Notes under the pieces: generated by a model | Told to the model about the DNA's origin: nothing | What the model saw: only the letters and a program-made list of their open reading frames with translations | Databases searched by the model: none | Made by a program: the position numbers and the translations under genes | DNA from: Gammaproteobacteria bacterium | Lineage (GTDB): Bacteria > Pseudomonadota > Gammaproteobacteria > Pseudomonadales > JADFDG01 | Assembly: GCA_018262975.1 (NCBI GenBank) | Contig: JADFDG010000002.1 | Coordinates: 219,523-283,522 of the forward strand | Reading direction: 5' to 3' | DNA: 64,000 bases | Shown: in pieces, positions 17,354-27,384 of the stretch | Position numbering within the stretch: position 1 is the stretch's first letter | Layout: every line of letters begins with the position of its first letter

Positions 17354-18864
17354 CGCCCATGGGACTGCGGCGGATCTTCCGCGACAACACCACCATCGCC
17401 CTGCTGCTCGTGCTGCTCGCGCTCGGCGCGTTCATTGCCTGGCAACTCACCCGGCTCGGCAGCGACGACGGTGCGCCCACCCGGGTAGCGGCCGCCATTC
17501 CGGCCGGCGCCTCGGTGCAGGAAACCGTGGGCGCGCTGGAGGCCACGCCGGTATCGCGACCGCGCCTGGCCCTGCAGCGCTGGCAGACGGCCAACGGCGC
17601 ACGCGTCTACTTCGTGCCGGCACCGGAGCTGCCGATGCTCGACGTGCGCGTGGTCTTCGATGCCGGTGGCGCGCGCGACGGCGGGCTGTCGGGCCTCGCC
17701 CGCTTCGCCAGCGCGATGATCGGCGAAGGCACCGCCACGCGCGGTGTCGATGCCATCAACGCCGGCTTCGAGAACGTCGGCGCGCAGTTCGGCACCTCGT
17801 CACACCGCGACATGGCGGTCGCCGAACTGCGCACGCTGGCCGGTGCCGGGCAGGCTGACCCGGCACTCGCGCTGTTCACCGACGTGCTCGCCAATCCTTC
17901 ATTCCCGGCCGACGCCATGGAACGCATCCGCGGCCAGATGCTGGTCGGGTTGCAGCGTGACGAGGAAGAGCCCGGCACCATCGCCTCGCGTGCCTACATG
18001 GCGGCGCTGTACCTGGTGCACCCGTACGCCACGCCGCCGGACGGCGGCGTCGATACCGTCAAGGCCATCCGCGTCGAGGACCTGCGCGCGTTCCACAAGC
18101 GCTACTACGTGGCACGCAACGCGGTGATCGCCATCACCGGCGCTGTCGACCGCGCGCGCGCCGAGCAACTGGCCGCGCAGATTGCCGGCGCATTGCCCGC
18201 GGGCGAACCGGCACCGGTGCTGCCGGCGCCGCCCGAGGCCAAGGGTGGCAACTTCCACGTCAAGTTCGACTCGCAACAAACCCACCTGCTGATCGGCCTG
18301 CCGGCCCTCAAGCGCAACGACCCCGACGAGGCCGCACTGCTGGTGGCCAACGAGATTCTTGGCGGCAACGGCCTCACCTCGTTGCTGGGCGAGGAAATCC
18401 GCAACAAGCGCGGACTGGCCTACTCGGCCGGCAGTGGCTTCCAGGGCATGCGCGCCGCCGGGCCGTTCACCGTGAGCATGCAGACGCGCAACGATTCCGC
18501 CGGCGAGGCGCTCGGCGTATCGCTGGAGACCCTGCGCCGCTTCGCCAAGGAAGGTCCGACCGAACAGCAACTGGAGGATGCACGCCGGCAACTGGTCGGC
18601 GGCTATCCGCTGCAACTGGCCGGCAACCGCGCCATTGTCGGCACGCTGGCCATGCTCGGCTTCTACAACCTGCCGGACGATTACCTCGAACGCCAGCTCG
18701 CGCGCATCGAGCAGCTCACGCGCGAAGACGTACGCGCGGCATTCGCGCGGCGCGTGCCGGTGGATCGCCTGATCGTCGTGACGCTGGGGCCGGAGAAGCC
18801 GGTGCCGAAGGTGACGCCACCGAAACCCGGCGCCGCTGACGGCGCACAGGCCGCGCAGCCTTGA
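17350..18864 (+). CDS. M16 family protein lacking the zinc motif (inactive partner)
   Basis: The 504-residue protein carries both M16 repeats, including a clear C-terminal half (NKRGLAYSAGSGFQGMRAAGPF). The position of HxxEH reads GLARFASAM, so it cannot bind zinc in the usual way. An uncleaved N-terminal helix (about 15-36, LLLVLLALGAFIAWQL) should anchor it in the inner membrane facing the periplasm. The start is ATG 17350 in an ATGA overlap. ATG 17359, with GAAGGAA upstream, is an alternative. It probably forms the substrate-binding half of a dimer with the preceding peptidase. Confidence 0.87.
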   Translation: MTPMGLRRIFRDNTTIALLLVLLALGAFIAWQLTRLGSDDGAPTRVAAAIPAGASVQETVGALEATPVSRPRLALQRWQTANGARVYFVPAPELPMLDVRVVFDAGGARDGGLSGLARFASAMIGEGTATRGVDAINAGFENVGAQFGTSSHRDMAVAELRTLAGAGQADPALALFTDVLANPSFPADAMERIRGQMLVGLQRDEEEPGTIASRAYMAALYLVHPYATPPDGGVDTVKAIRVEDLRAFHKRYYVARNAVIAITGAVDRARAEQLAAQIAGALPAGEPAPVLPAPPEAKGGNFHVKFDSQQTHLLIGLPALKRNDPDEAALLVANEILGGNGLTSLLGEEIRNKRGLAYSAGSGFQGMRAAGPFTVSMQTRNDSAGEALGVSLETLRRFAKEGPTEQQLEDARRQLVGGYPLQLAGNRAIVGTLAMLGFYNLPDDYLERQLARIEQLTREDVRAAFARRVPVDRLIVVTLGPEKPVPKVTPPKPGAADGAQAAQP

Positions 18865-19448
18865 AGCAGGTCCGCCGCGACGGCGCCGACCAGAACACGG
18901 TCCGCCTGATCGGCGGGCGCTGGGGCGGGCGCAAGATCCGCTTCCCCGACGGCGAAGGGCTGCGGCCAACGCCGTCGCGCGTGCGCGAAACGCTGTTCAA
19001 CTGGCTGATGCACGACGTGCGTGATGCGCGCGTGCTGGACCTGTTCGCCGGCAGTGGCGCGCTGGCGTTCGAGGCGCTGTCGCGCGGGGCGCGCGAGGCG
19101 GTGCTGGTTGATCGCTCGCCGGCGGTATGCGCACAGCTGGCGCGCGAGCTGGCGGCGCTGGCGGGCGCGCAGGCGCGCATCGTCCGCCAGGATGCACTGG
19201 CCTGGCTGCAAGTGCCGGCCGATGCGCCCTTCGACGTGGTCTTCCTCGATCCGCCGTTCCACCGGGGCCTGCTGGGCGACGCCTGCGCGCGGCTGGAAGC
19301 GAACGGATTCCTGCGCGCCGGCAGCATCGTCTACGTGGAAGCAGAGACCGTTCCCGACGCGACGATCATTCCCGCATCGTGGCAGCTCCATCGCCGCCAG
19401 CAAGCCGGCCAGGTGTGCTGCTCGCTGTACCGGCGGGAGAGCGCATGA
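18861..19448 (+). CDS. rsmD: 16S rRNA (guanine966-N2)-methyltransferase RsmD
   Basis: The 195-residue SAM methyltransferase modifies G966 of 16S rRNA in the assembled 30S subunit. RLIGGRWGGRKIRFP and RPTPSRVRETLFNWL are the RsmD N-terminal signatures. LDLFAGSGALAFEALSRGA binds SAM and FLDPPF is the catalytic [DN]PPF motif. The start is TTG 18861 within a TTGA overlap with the M16 partner gene. The end overlaps the next ATG by four bases. coaD, which often lies next to rsmD, is here 4 kb downstream. Confidence 0.93.
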   Translation: MKQVRRDGADQNTVRLIGGRWGGRKIRFPDGEGLRPTPSRVRETLFNWLMHDVRDARVLDLFAGSGALAFEALSRGAREAVLVDRSPAVCAQLARELAALAGAQARIVRQDALAWLQVPADAPFDVVFLDPPFHRGLLGDACARLEANGFLRAGSIVYVEAETVPDATIIPASWQLHRRQQAGQVCCSLYRRESA

Positions 19449-20461
19449 CGCCGTTCGCCGCGCCGCGCTGGTTGCGCGGCGCCCATGCACAGACGGTGTG
19501 GGCACCGCTGGTGCGCCGGCAAGCCGCGCCGCCTCGGCTGCGCGAGCGCTTCGAGTTGCCCGACGGCGATTTCGTGGACGTCGACTGGACCGACGACGAC
19601 ATCACCCGCCCGCTGGTGGTGGTGCTGCATGGCCTGGCCGGTTCAGGTGATTCCGCCTACGTGGTCGGCATACAGCACGCGCTGCGCGCGGTCGGAATCG
19701 GCTCGGCGGTGATGCATTTCCGCGGCGTAGGCGGCGAACCCAACCGCCTGGCGCGCGGCTACCACTCCGGCGACACCGGCGACCTGCGCGCCTTCATGCA
19801 GGCCGTGCGTGCACGCTTTCCCGGGCGCCGCACCGGCATCACCGGCTACTCGCTGGGCGGCAACGTCACGCTGAAGTGGCTGGGCGAGGAAGGCCGCGGC
19901 GCGCCGGTGGACGCCGCCTGCGCGGTATCGGTGCCGTTCGAGCTGGCGCCCTGCGCCACGCGCCTGGACCAGGGCTTTTCGCGCATCTACCGCAATCGCC
20001 TGCGCGATGAACTGGTGCGCAACCTGCTGCACAAGGAACAGGTCCTGCGCGCCGCCGGCAATCGCGGCGAAGCCGATCGCATCCGCGCGCTCGGCGACCT
20101 TTCCACCATCGAATCCTTCTGGCAGTTCGACGACCGCGTCATCGCGCCGCTGCACGGTTTCCGCGATGCGGCGGACTACTACGCGCAGTGCAGTGCCCGC
20201 CGCTACATGCGCGACATCGCGCGACCAACGCTGGTGCTGCACGCGCTGGACGATCCGTTCATGACGCCGGCGGTGGTGCCGGCGCGCGGCGAGGTATCGA
20301 CCGATGTCGAGCTGTGCGCCAGCGCGCACGGCGGCCACGTGGGCTTCGTGCACGGCTTGCCTTGGCAGCCGCGTTACTGGCTGGAGGAAACCATTCCCGC
20401 GTTCTTCTGCACGGCGTTCGCGATGAGCGCCAGCGGCCCCGGCGCATCCGGCGCGCGGTAA
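19445..20461 (+). CDS. YheT-like alpha/beta hydrolase
   Basis: The 338-residue protein opens with the YheT/AB-hydrolase-4 signature WLRGAHAQTVWAPL. It has VVLHGLAGS as oxyanion loop and GYSLGGN as nucleophile elbow (Ser near residue 139). The C-terminal His is in HGGHVGFVHG. The natural substrate of bacterial YheT proteins is not established, though esterase activity is likely. The gene starts at ATG 19445 in an ATGA overlap with rsmD. Its last 88 bases overlap the 3' end of the convergent TetR gene. The final 25 residues (after TIPAFF) look non-conserved, as expected for such a read-through tail. Confidence 0.87.
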   Translation: MTPFAAPRWLRGAHAQTVWAPLVRRQAAPPRLRERFELPDGDFVDVDWTDDDITRPLVVVLHGLAGSGDSAYVVGIQHALRAVGIGSAVMHFRGVGGEPNRLARGYHSGDTGDLRAFMQAVRARFPGRRTGITGYSLGGNVTLKWLGEEGRGAPVDAACAVSVPFELAPCATRLDQGFSRIYRNRLRDELVRNLLHKEQVLRAAGNRGEADRIRALGDLSTIESFWQFDDRVIAPLHGFRDAADYYAQCSARRYMRDIARPTLVLHALDDPFMTPAVVPARGEVSTDVELCASAHGGHVGFVHGLPWQPRYWLEETIPAFFCTAFAMSASGPGASGAR

Positions 20462-21105
20462 CGCGCCTTGATGTCGGCCAGGTGCACCAGCGCCTCGCCG
20501 CGCACGTAGGGTTCTTCCAGGCAGATGATCTGGTAGATGCCGTAGCGCAACATCTGCTCGCCCATCAGGTCACTGGCGCCGGTGTGCGCGGCGGTGGTGT
20601 GCAGGAACGTGGTCCACGACGTCGCCAGCACCCAGATATTGAGCACCAGCGCATCGAGTTCCTCGTCCGTGGCCTCGACCAGCCCGGCGGCGATCATGCC
20701 CTGGTAGATCGCGTGCGCCTGGCGCATCGACAGCGCCGCGAACGCGCTATAGCGCACCCGCAGCGCCGGCGTCCCGGCGAACAGCTGCTCGAGGTCACGG
20801 TGCAGGAAGCGGTACTCCCACAGCCCGCGGAAGATCGACTCGAAGTAGCCGAGCTTGTCCTGCCAGGTCATCGGCCGGTCGTGCGGCACGTCCAGCCAGC
20901 TGCTCATCGCCTGCTCGTAGCGCAGGAACAGCTCGAAGATGATCTCGCCCTTGTTGCGGAAGTGGTAGTAGAGGTTGCCCGGGCTCATGCCGAGCGCCTG
21001 GGCAATATGGTTGGTAGTGACGTTGCGCTCGCCACGCTCGTTGAACAGCTCCAGGCTGGCCTGCAGGATGCGGTCACGGGTCTTGGTCGGTGCGATGACG
21101 GCCAT
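20374..21105 (-). CDS. TetR-family transcriptional regulator
   Basis: In this 243-residue protein the N-terminal helix-turn-helix, about residues 25-45 (TTNHIAQALGMSPGNLYYHF), is typical TetR. The C-terminal ligand domain is of unrecognised specificity. A perfect 20-bp palindrome lies between it and the divergent oxidoreductase operon, 68 bases from its start, and is the obvious operator. The regulator therefore probably represses that operon, and perhaps itself, until an alcohol, aldehyde or acyl ligand binds. Its 3' end overlaps the hydrolase gene on the other strand by 88 bases. Confidence 0.9.
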   Translation of the reverse strand: MAVIAPTKTRDRILQASLELFNERGERNVTTNHIAQALGMSPGNLYYHFRNKGEIIFELFLRYEQAMSSWLDVPHDRPMTWQDKLGYFESIFRGLWEYRFLHRDLEQLFAGTPALRVRYSAFAALSMRQAHAIYQGMIAAGLVEATDEELDALVLNIWVLATSWTTFLHTTAAHTGASDLMGEQMLRYGIYQIICLEEPYVRGEALVHLADIKARYRAPDAPGPLALIANAVQKNAGMVSSSQ

Positions 21106-21166
21106 CGGGCGGGGCTCGCTGTGTCTGGTGTGGCGCGATTCAACAACGACGGCGCGCGTCGTCGCG

Positions 21167-21195
21167 TTGACAGTCTAGAGTAATTACTCTAGAAC
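21167..21195 (+). promoter_or_regulatory. Promoter of the Tat/GMC oxidoreductase operon
   Basis: A perfect TTGACA (21167-21172), a 17-base spacer and TAGAAC (21190-21195, 4 of 6 matches) form a sigma-70 promoter. It gives a leader of about 60 bases before ATG 21265. The 20-bp palindrome fills the spacer. Confidence 0.65.
21174..21193. promoter_or_regulatory. Perfect 20-bp palindrome, likely TetR operator
   Basis: TCTAGAGTAATTACTCTAGA reads identically on both strands. Its size and symmetry are those of a TetR-family operator. It sits between the divergent tetR gene and the oxidoreductase operon and fills the -35/-10 spacer, so binding would exclude RNA polymerase. Confidence 0.8.
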
Positions 21196-21264
21196 CCCAA
21201 GCACGGGCCGGCCGGCGACGGCAGCCAGGCGGCCGGCAGAACAACAATCGCACCCGGAATACCC

Positions 21265-21828
21265 ATGCGCGCACCCCCGATGCCACCGGCCGACCCGGGC
21301 CGGCGTGACTTCCTGCAACTGTCCCTCGGCGGCAGCCTCGTACTGGGCCTTGCCGGCGGCATGGCCACGCTGTCCGGCTGCGCACGCGAGGCAGCCACCG
21401 CGCAGGGCTTCCATGTCCTGCGCCCGCAGGACCTGCCGCTGGTATCGCGCCTGCTGGGCGGCGCCCTGGATGGCGCCTTGCCGACCGAACCGGCGGCGCG
21501 CGCCGACGCCGTGCAGCGCACGCTGGCCTCCTTCGACCGGCTGCTGCACGACACCTCCCCGGGGGTGCGCGGCATGTTCCTGCAACTGCTCGACCTGCTC
21601 GACCTCGGCATCACCCGCGGCCCGCTGTTCGGCCTGTGGAAGTCCTGGGATGACGCCAGCGACGCCGACGCCGGTGCCGTGCTGCAGCGCCTGGCCGGCA
21701 GCCGCGTCGGCTTCCTGCGCGGCGCCTACAACGGCCTGACCACCATGACCACCATGGCCTGGTACCTCGATGCCGCCAACGTACCGGCGGCCATCTACCC
21801 CGGCCCGCCGAAAAAAGTCATCGCCTGA
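21265..21828 (+). CDS. Tat-exported small subunit (gluconate 2-dehydrogenase subunit 3-like)
   Basis: The 187-residue protein has a twin-arginine signal (GRRDFLQLSLGGSLVLGLAGG, about residues 12-32) followed by a Cys in LSGC. The rest is helical without cofactor motifs. This matches the small subunit that accompanies GMC-type FAD dehydrogenases. It probably carries the cofactor-loaded GMC partner across the inner membrane by hitch-hiking, since the partner lacks a signal. The partner gene starts 10 bases after the stop. Whether the Cys is lipidated is unclear. Confidence 0.8.
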   Translation: MRAPPMPPADPGRRDFLQLSLGGSLVLGLAGGMATLSGCAREAATAQGFHVLRPQDLPLVSRLLGGALDGALPTEPAARADAVQRTLASFDRLLHDTSPGVRGMFLQLLDLLDLGITRGPLFGLWKSWDDASDADAGAVLQRLAGSRVGFLRGAYNGLTTMTTMAWYLDAANVPAAIYPGPPKKVIA

Positions 21829-21838
21829 GCGCCCCGCC

Positions 21839-24276
<2,438 letters not shown>

Positions 24277-24310
24277 CAAGCGCTGCGTCGATGCAGCCTG
24301 GAGTACAGCG

Positions 24311-26002
24311 ATGCCGACGACACGGACGTGGTCAGCGCCTGCGCGCCGACTGTTTTTCTTCTGCGCTTTTTTCGTGGCTTCCGTTGCCCATGGCGCCGCG
24401 CCGCCCAGGGCCGGCATCGCCAGCGCCCACCCGCTGGCCACGGCCGCCGGCATGGAAGTGCTCGATGCCGGCGGCAACGCCTTCGACGCCGCGGTAGCGG
24501 TAGCTGCAGCGCTGGCCGTGGTCGAGCCGTTCGGCTCGGGGCTGGGCGGTGGCGGCTTCTTCCTGCTGCACGACGAACGCACCGGCAAGGCCGTGGTGGT
24601 CGATGCGCGCGAAGTGGCGCCACTGCAGTCGGTGCCGGAAATGTTCCAGAACAACAAGGGCGAGGTGGTGCGCGACTGGTCCACCAACGGCCCGCTGGCC
24701 GCAGCCATCCCCGGCACGCCGGCGGCACTGGTGCATGTCGCCGCGCGCTACGGCAACCTGCCGCTGGCGGAAAGCCTCAAGCCTGCCATCCGCCTTGCCC
24801 GCGACGGCTTCCCGGTGAACGAGAGCTACCGGCTCGCCGCCCGCCAGCGCCTCGACATCCTGCGCCGCTTCGCCGAGAGCTCGCGCACCTTCCTGGTCAA
24901 GGGCGACGTGCCCTCGCTCGGCACGCTGGTGCGCCAGCCGGAGCTCGCCGCCACGCTTGAGCGGATCGTCCAGGAAGGCCACGACGGTTTCTACGGCGGC
25001 GAATTCGCGCGCCAGCTGGTCGATGCCGTCACCGAGGCCGGCGGCATCTGGAGCGAAGAGGACCTGGCGAAATACCGCGTGGTCGAGCGTGCGCCGCTGG
25101 TGGGCAATTTCCGTGGCGCGCGCATCGTCACCGTCCCCCCGCCATCGGCCGGCGGCGTCGCGCTGTTGCAGATGCTGAACATCCTCGACGCCGGCAATTA
25201 CCCGGCCATGCCCGTGGCCACCCGCGACCACCTCGTGGTGGAAGCGATGCGCCGCGCCTTCCGCGACCGCGCACTGCACCTGGGCGACCCGGATTTCGTG
25301 ACGGTGCCGGTGGCGCAGTTGCTGTCGGCGGAGCACGCCGGCACGCAATTCACCTCGATCGACCGCGCGCGCGCCACGCCCAGCAGCGAACTCGGCGGGG
25401 CACCCGCGCTGCCCGCGCAAGGCGAAAACACCACGCACTTTTCCATCCTCGATCGCCAGGGCAACCGCGTGGCCGCCACGCTCAGCCTGAACCTCGCGTT
25501 CGGCTCCGGCTTCATGGTCCCCGGCACCGGCGTGCTGCTCAACAACGAGATGGATGACTTCACCACGGCAGTGGGCGTGGCCAACAGCTACGGACTCACC
25601 GGCTCTGTCGCCAACGTGATCGCGCCGGGCAAGCGCCCGCTGTCGTCGATGACACCAACCTTCATCGAGTACAACGACCGCGTGGCGATCGTCGGCACAC
25701 CGGGCGGCAGCCGCATTCCCGGCATGGTGCTGGCCACGCTGCTGGCGCTGCTCGAAGCCGGCGAACCGGCCGCCGTGCTCGCCGCACCGCGCTTCCACCA
25801 CCAGTACCTGCCCGACCAGGTGGACGCGGAACCGGAATTCTTCGGCAGCGACCGCGCGCGCCAACTGCGCGCGCGCAAGCACTTCGTCACGTCCACGGGA
25901 CGCAACTACGGCGATGTGCAGCTGGTGATCTGGGAGAAAGGCGCGGGGCGCGTCACGGCGACGAGCGACCCGCGCGGATCAGGTCAGGGCCTGGTGAAGT
26001 AA
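24311..26002 (+). CDS. ggt: Gamma-glutamyltransferase (glutathione hydrolase)
   Basis: The 563-residue N-terminal-nucleophile enzyme hydrolyses or transfers the gamma-glutamyl group of glutathione in the periplasm. A signal peptide (about 1-31) is followed by the large subunit. Self-cleavage should occur before Thr374 in ENTTHFS, freeing the catalytic Thr of the small subunit. GSGLGGGGFF and the C-terminal PLSSMTPTF and GTPGGSRI (oxyanion and substrate binding) are present. Length and motif order fit a full active enzyme. It starts 34 bases after the ferredoxin gene. Confidence 0.93.
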   Translation: MPTTRTWSAPARRLFFFCAFFVASVAHGAAPPRAGIASAHPLATAAGMEVLDAGGNAFDAAVAVAAALAVVEPFGSGLGGGGFFLLHDERTGKAVVVDAREVAPLQSVPEMFQNNKGEVVRDWSTNGPLAAAIPGTPAALVHVAARYGNLPLAESLKPAIRLARDGFPVNESYRLAARQRLDILRRFAESSRTFLVKGDVPSLGTLVRQPELAATLERIVQEGHDGFYGGEFARQLVDAVTEAGGIWSEEDLAKYRVVERAPLVGNFRGARIVTVPPPSAGGVALLQMLNILDAGNYPAMPVATRDHLVVEAMRRAFRDRALHLGDPDFVTVPVAQLLSAEHAGTQFTSIDRARATPSSELGGAPALPAQGENTTHFSILDRQGNRVAATLSLNLAFGSGFMVPGTGVLLNNEMDDFTTAVGVANSYGLTGSVANVIAPGKRPLSSMTPTFIEYNDRVAIVGTPGGSRIPGMVLATLLALLEAGEPAAVLAAPRFHHQYLPDQVDAEPEFFGSDRARQLRARKHFVTSTGRNYGDVQLVIWEKGAGRVTATSDPRGSGQGLVK

Positions 26003-26026
26003 CCAGGCCTTGCAGGACGTGCCGCG

Positions 26027-26395
26027 TCAGCGCGCGGCACGCTCGGCGCGACGCTCTTCGCTCATGCGCTCGTGCTGCACCGGCGAGCAGCCGAGGCAAC
26101 GCACCAGCAGGCTCTCGGCCGGCGCAACCACCAGCGTATCGAAGGACTGGCCGGCATTGCCGCCCAGCAGGGAGAACGGCACCGTCACCACGTAGAGGCC
26201 GGCCCCGACGATCGTGCCGACCGCCAGCACCGGGCGCGCCACCAGCGCATCCAGCACCATGGCACCGCCGGACGGGCGATCCTCGTTGAAGATCTCCTCG
26301 GTACGCTGGTCAGCATGACTCACGCCCGACAGCAGGGCGCCGACCGCCAGGGTCGAGGCCAGTACCGGAACCAGCAGCCTGTTGCGCATCACCAT
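26027..26395 (-). CDS. Small secreted or membrane protein of unknown function
   Basis: I do not recognise this 122-residue protein. It has a signal-like N-terminus (about 1-28, ending SHADQR) and one strongly hydrophobic segment (about 52-76, PVLAVGTIVGAGLYVVTVPFS). The tail is charged, with Cys at about 99 and 102 (CLGC). The first ATG at 26395 has GAGGG eight bases upstream; ATG 26389 is an alternative. It converges on ggt and lies downstream of mutM on the same strand, beyond a 113-base gap holding an inverted repeat. Confidence 0.6.
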   Translation of the reverse strand: MVMRNRLLVPVLASTLAVGALLSGVSHADQRTEEIFNEDRPSGGAMVLDALVARPVLAVGTIVGAGLYVVTVPFSLLGGNAGQSFDTLVVAPAESLLVRCLGCSPVQHERMSEERRAERAAR

Positions 26396-26446
26396 GGGAA
26401 CACCCTCTTTCGATTGTTCTTCTAAAGGCCCGGCACGCGGGTGAGT

Positions 26447-26467
26447 TAAAGTAATTAGGCTACTTTA
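26447..26467. repeat. AT-rich inverted repeat upstream of the small membrane protein gene
   Basis: TAAAGTA (26447-26453), 7 bases, TACTTTA (26461-26467), perfectly inverted and conspicuously AT-rich in a GC-rich genome. It lies about 50 bases before the minus-strand start at 26395. It could be an operator or part of the promoter region. There is no run of T to make it a terminator. Confidence 0.45.
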
Positions 26468-26508
26468 CGCGCTAACTCTCTCTTTTAAAAGCCTTCTCGC
26501 ATTGCCGG

Positions 26509-27324
26509 TCACTTCTGGCAGTGCGCGCAGTACACGGTCGATCGCCCCCCGGTGCGCACCTCGGCCAGACGCCGGCCGCAGCCCGGGCAGGGCTGGCCAC
26601 CCCGACCATACACCGAGAGTTGCACCTGGAAGTAACCCGATTGCCCCCGTCCGGCAGCGAAATCGCGCAGGGTGGTGCCGCCGGCACGTATGGCTTCTTC
26701 CAGGACCTGGCGGATGGCGGCCAGCAGCACACCGTACTCCGCCCGCGTCACCCGCCCGGCGGAGCGGCGCGGGCGGATGCCGGCGCGGAACAGCGCCTCG
26801 TTGGCGTAGATGTTGCCCACGCCCACGATCACGCCGGCATCCATGATGAAGGACTTCACCGCCACCCGGCGGCCGCGCGACAGCGCGAACAGGTAATCGG
26901 CGTCGCAGGCCTTGTCCCAGGGCTCCGGGCCGAGGCTCTTCAGCAGGGGATGGGCGGCCGGATCGCCGGTCACCCACACGAAGGCACCGAACCGGCGCGG
27001 ATCCTTGTAGCGCAGGATCTCGCCGTTTTCGCAGACGATGTCCACGTGTTCGTGCTTGCCCGGCGGCTCGTCGCGGGTCAGCAGGCGGATGCTGCCGGAC
27101 ATGCCCAGGTGGATCAGCAGCGTGCCGGCGTCAGTTTCCACCAGCACGTACTTGGCCCGGCGGCGCACCTTCGTCACGCGTGCGCCGGCCAGCAGTTGCG
27201 GCAGGCGGGGATCGACCGGCCAGCGCAAGCGCCGCTCGCGCACCACGACCTGGCGGATGCGCTGGCCCTCGAGCGTTCCGCGCAGGGCACGCGCGGTTGT
27301 TTCGACCTCGGGCAACTCGGGCAT
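26509..27324 (-). CDS. mutM: Formamidopyrimidine-DNA glycosylase MutM (Fpg)
   Basis: The 271-residue bifunctional glycosylase/AP lyase removes 8-oxoguanine and formamidopyrimidines from DNA. Catalysis needs Pro as the N-terminal residue after Met removal. The sequence has two adjacent ATG codons, so the real start must be the second (27324), giving MPELPEVETTARAL. Lys in LVETDAGTLLIHLGMSG and the C-terminal zinc finger (CPGCGRR and CAHCQ) are present. Length is normal. It is separated from the upstream lipoprotein gene by a 60-base gap holding a hairpin. Confidence 0.96.
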   Translation of the reverse strand: MPELPEVETTARALRGTLEGQRIRQVVVRERRLRWPVDPRLPQLLAGARVTKVRRRAKYVLVETDAGTLLIHLGMSGSIRLLTRDEPPGKHEHVDIVCENGEILRYKDPRRFGAFVWVTGDPAAHPLLKSLGPEPWDKACDADYLFALSRGRRVAVKSFIMDAGVIVGVGNIYANEALFRAGIRPRRSAGRVTRAEYGVLLAAIRQVLEEAIRAGGTTLRDFAAGRGQSGYFQVQLSVYGRGGQPCPGCGRRLAEVRTGGRSTVYCAHCQK

Positions 27325-27339
27325 CAACTGCTCTCATCA

Positions 27340-27373
27340 CGCGGCCGGCCGGGCAGGCGCACGACCGGCCGCG
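27340..27373. repeat. GC-rich hairpin between the YfaP-like lipoprotein gene and mutM
   Basis: CGCGGCCGG (27340-27348) and CCGGCCGCG (27365-27373) are a perfect 9-bp inverted repeat with a 16-base loop. No T run follows on either strand, so termination would have to be Rho-dependent, or the hairpin may protect the 3' end of the lipoprotein mRNA. Confidence 0.5.
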
Positions 27374-27384
27374 TCGTTACCATC

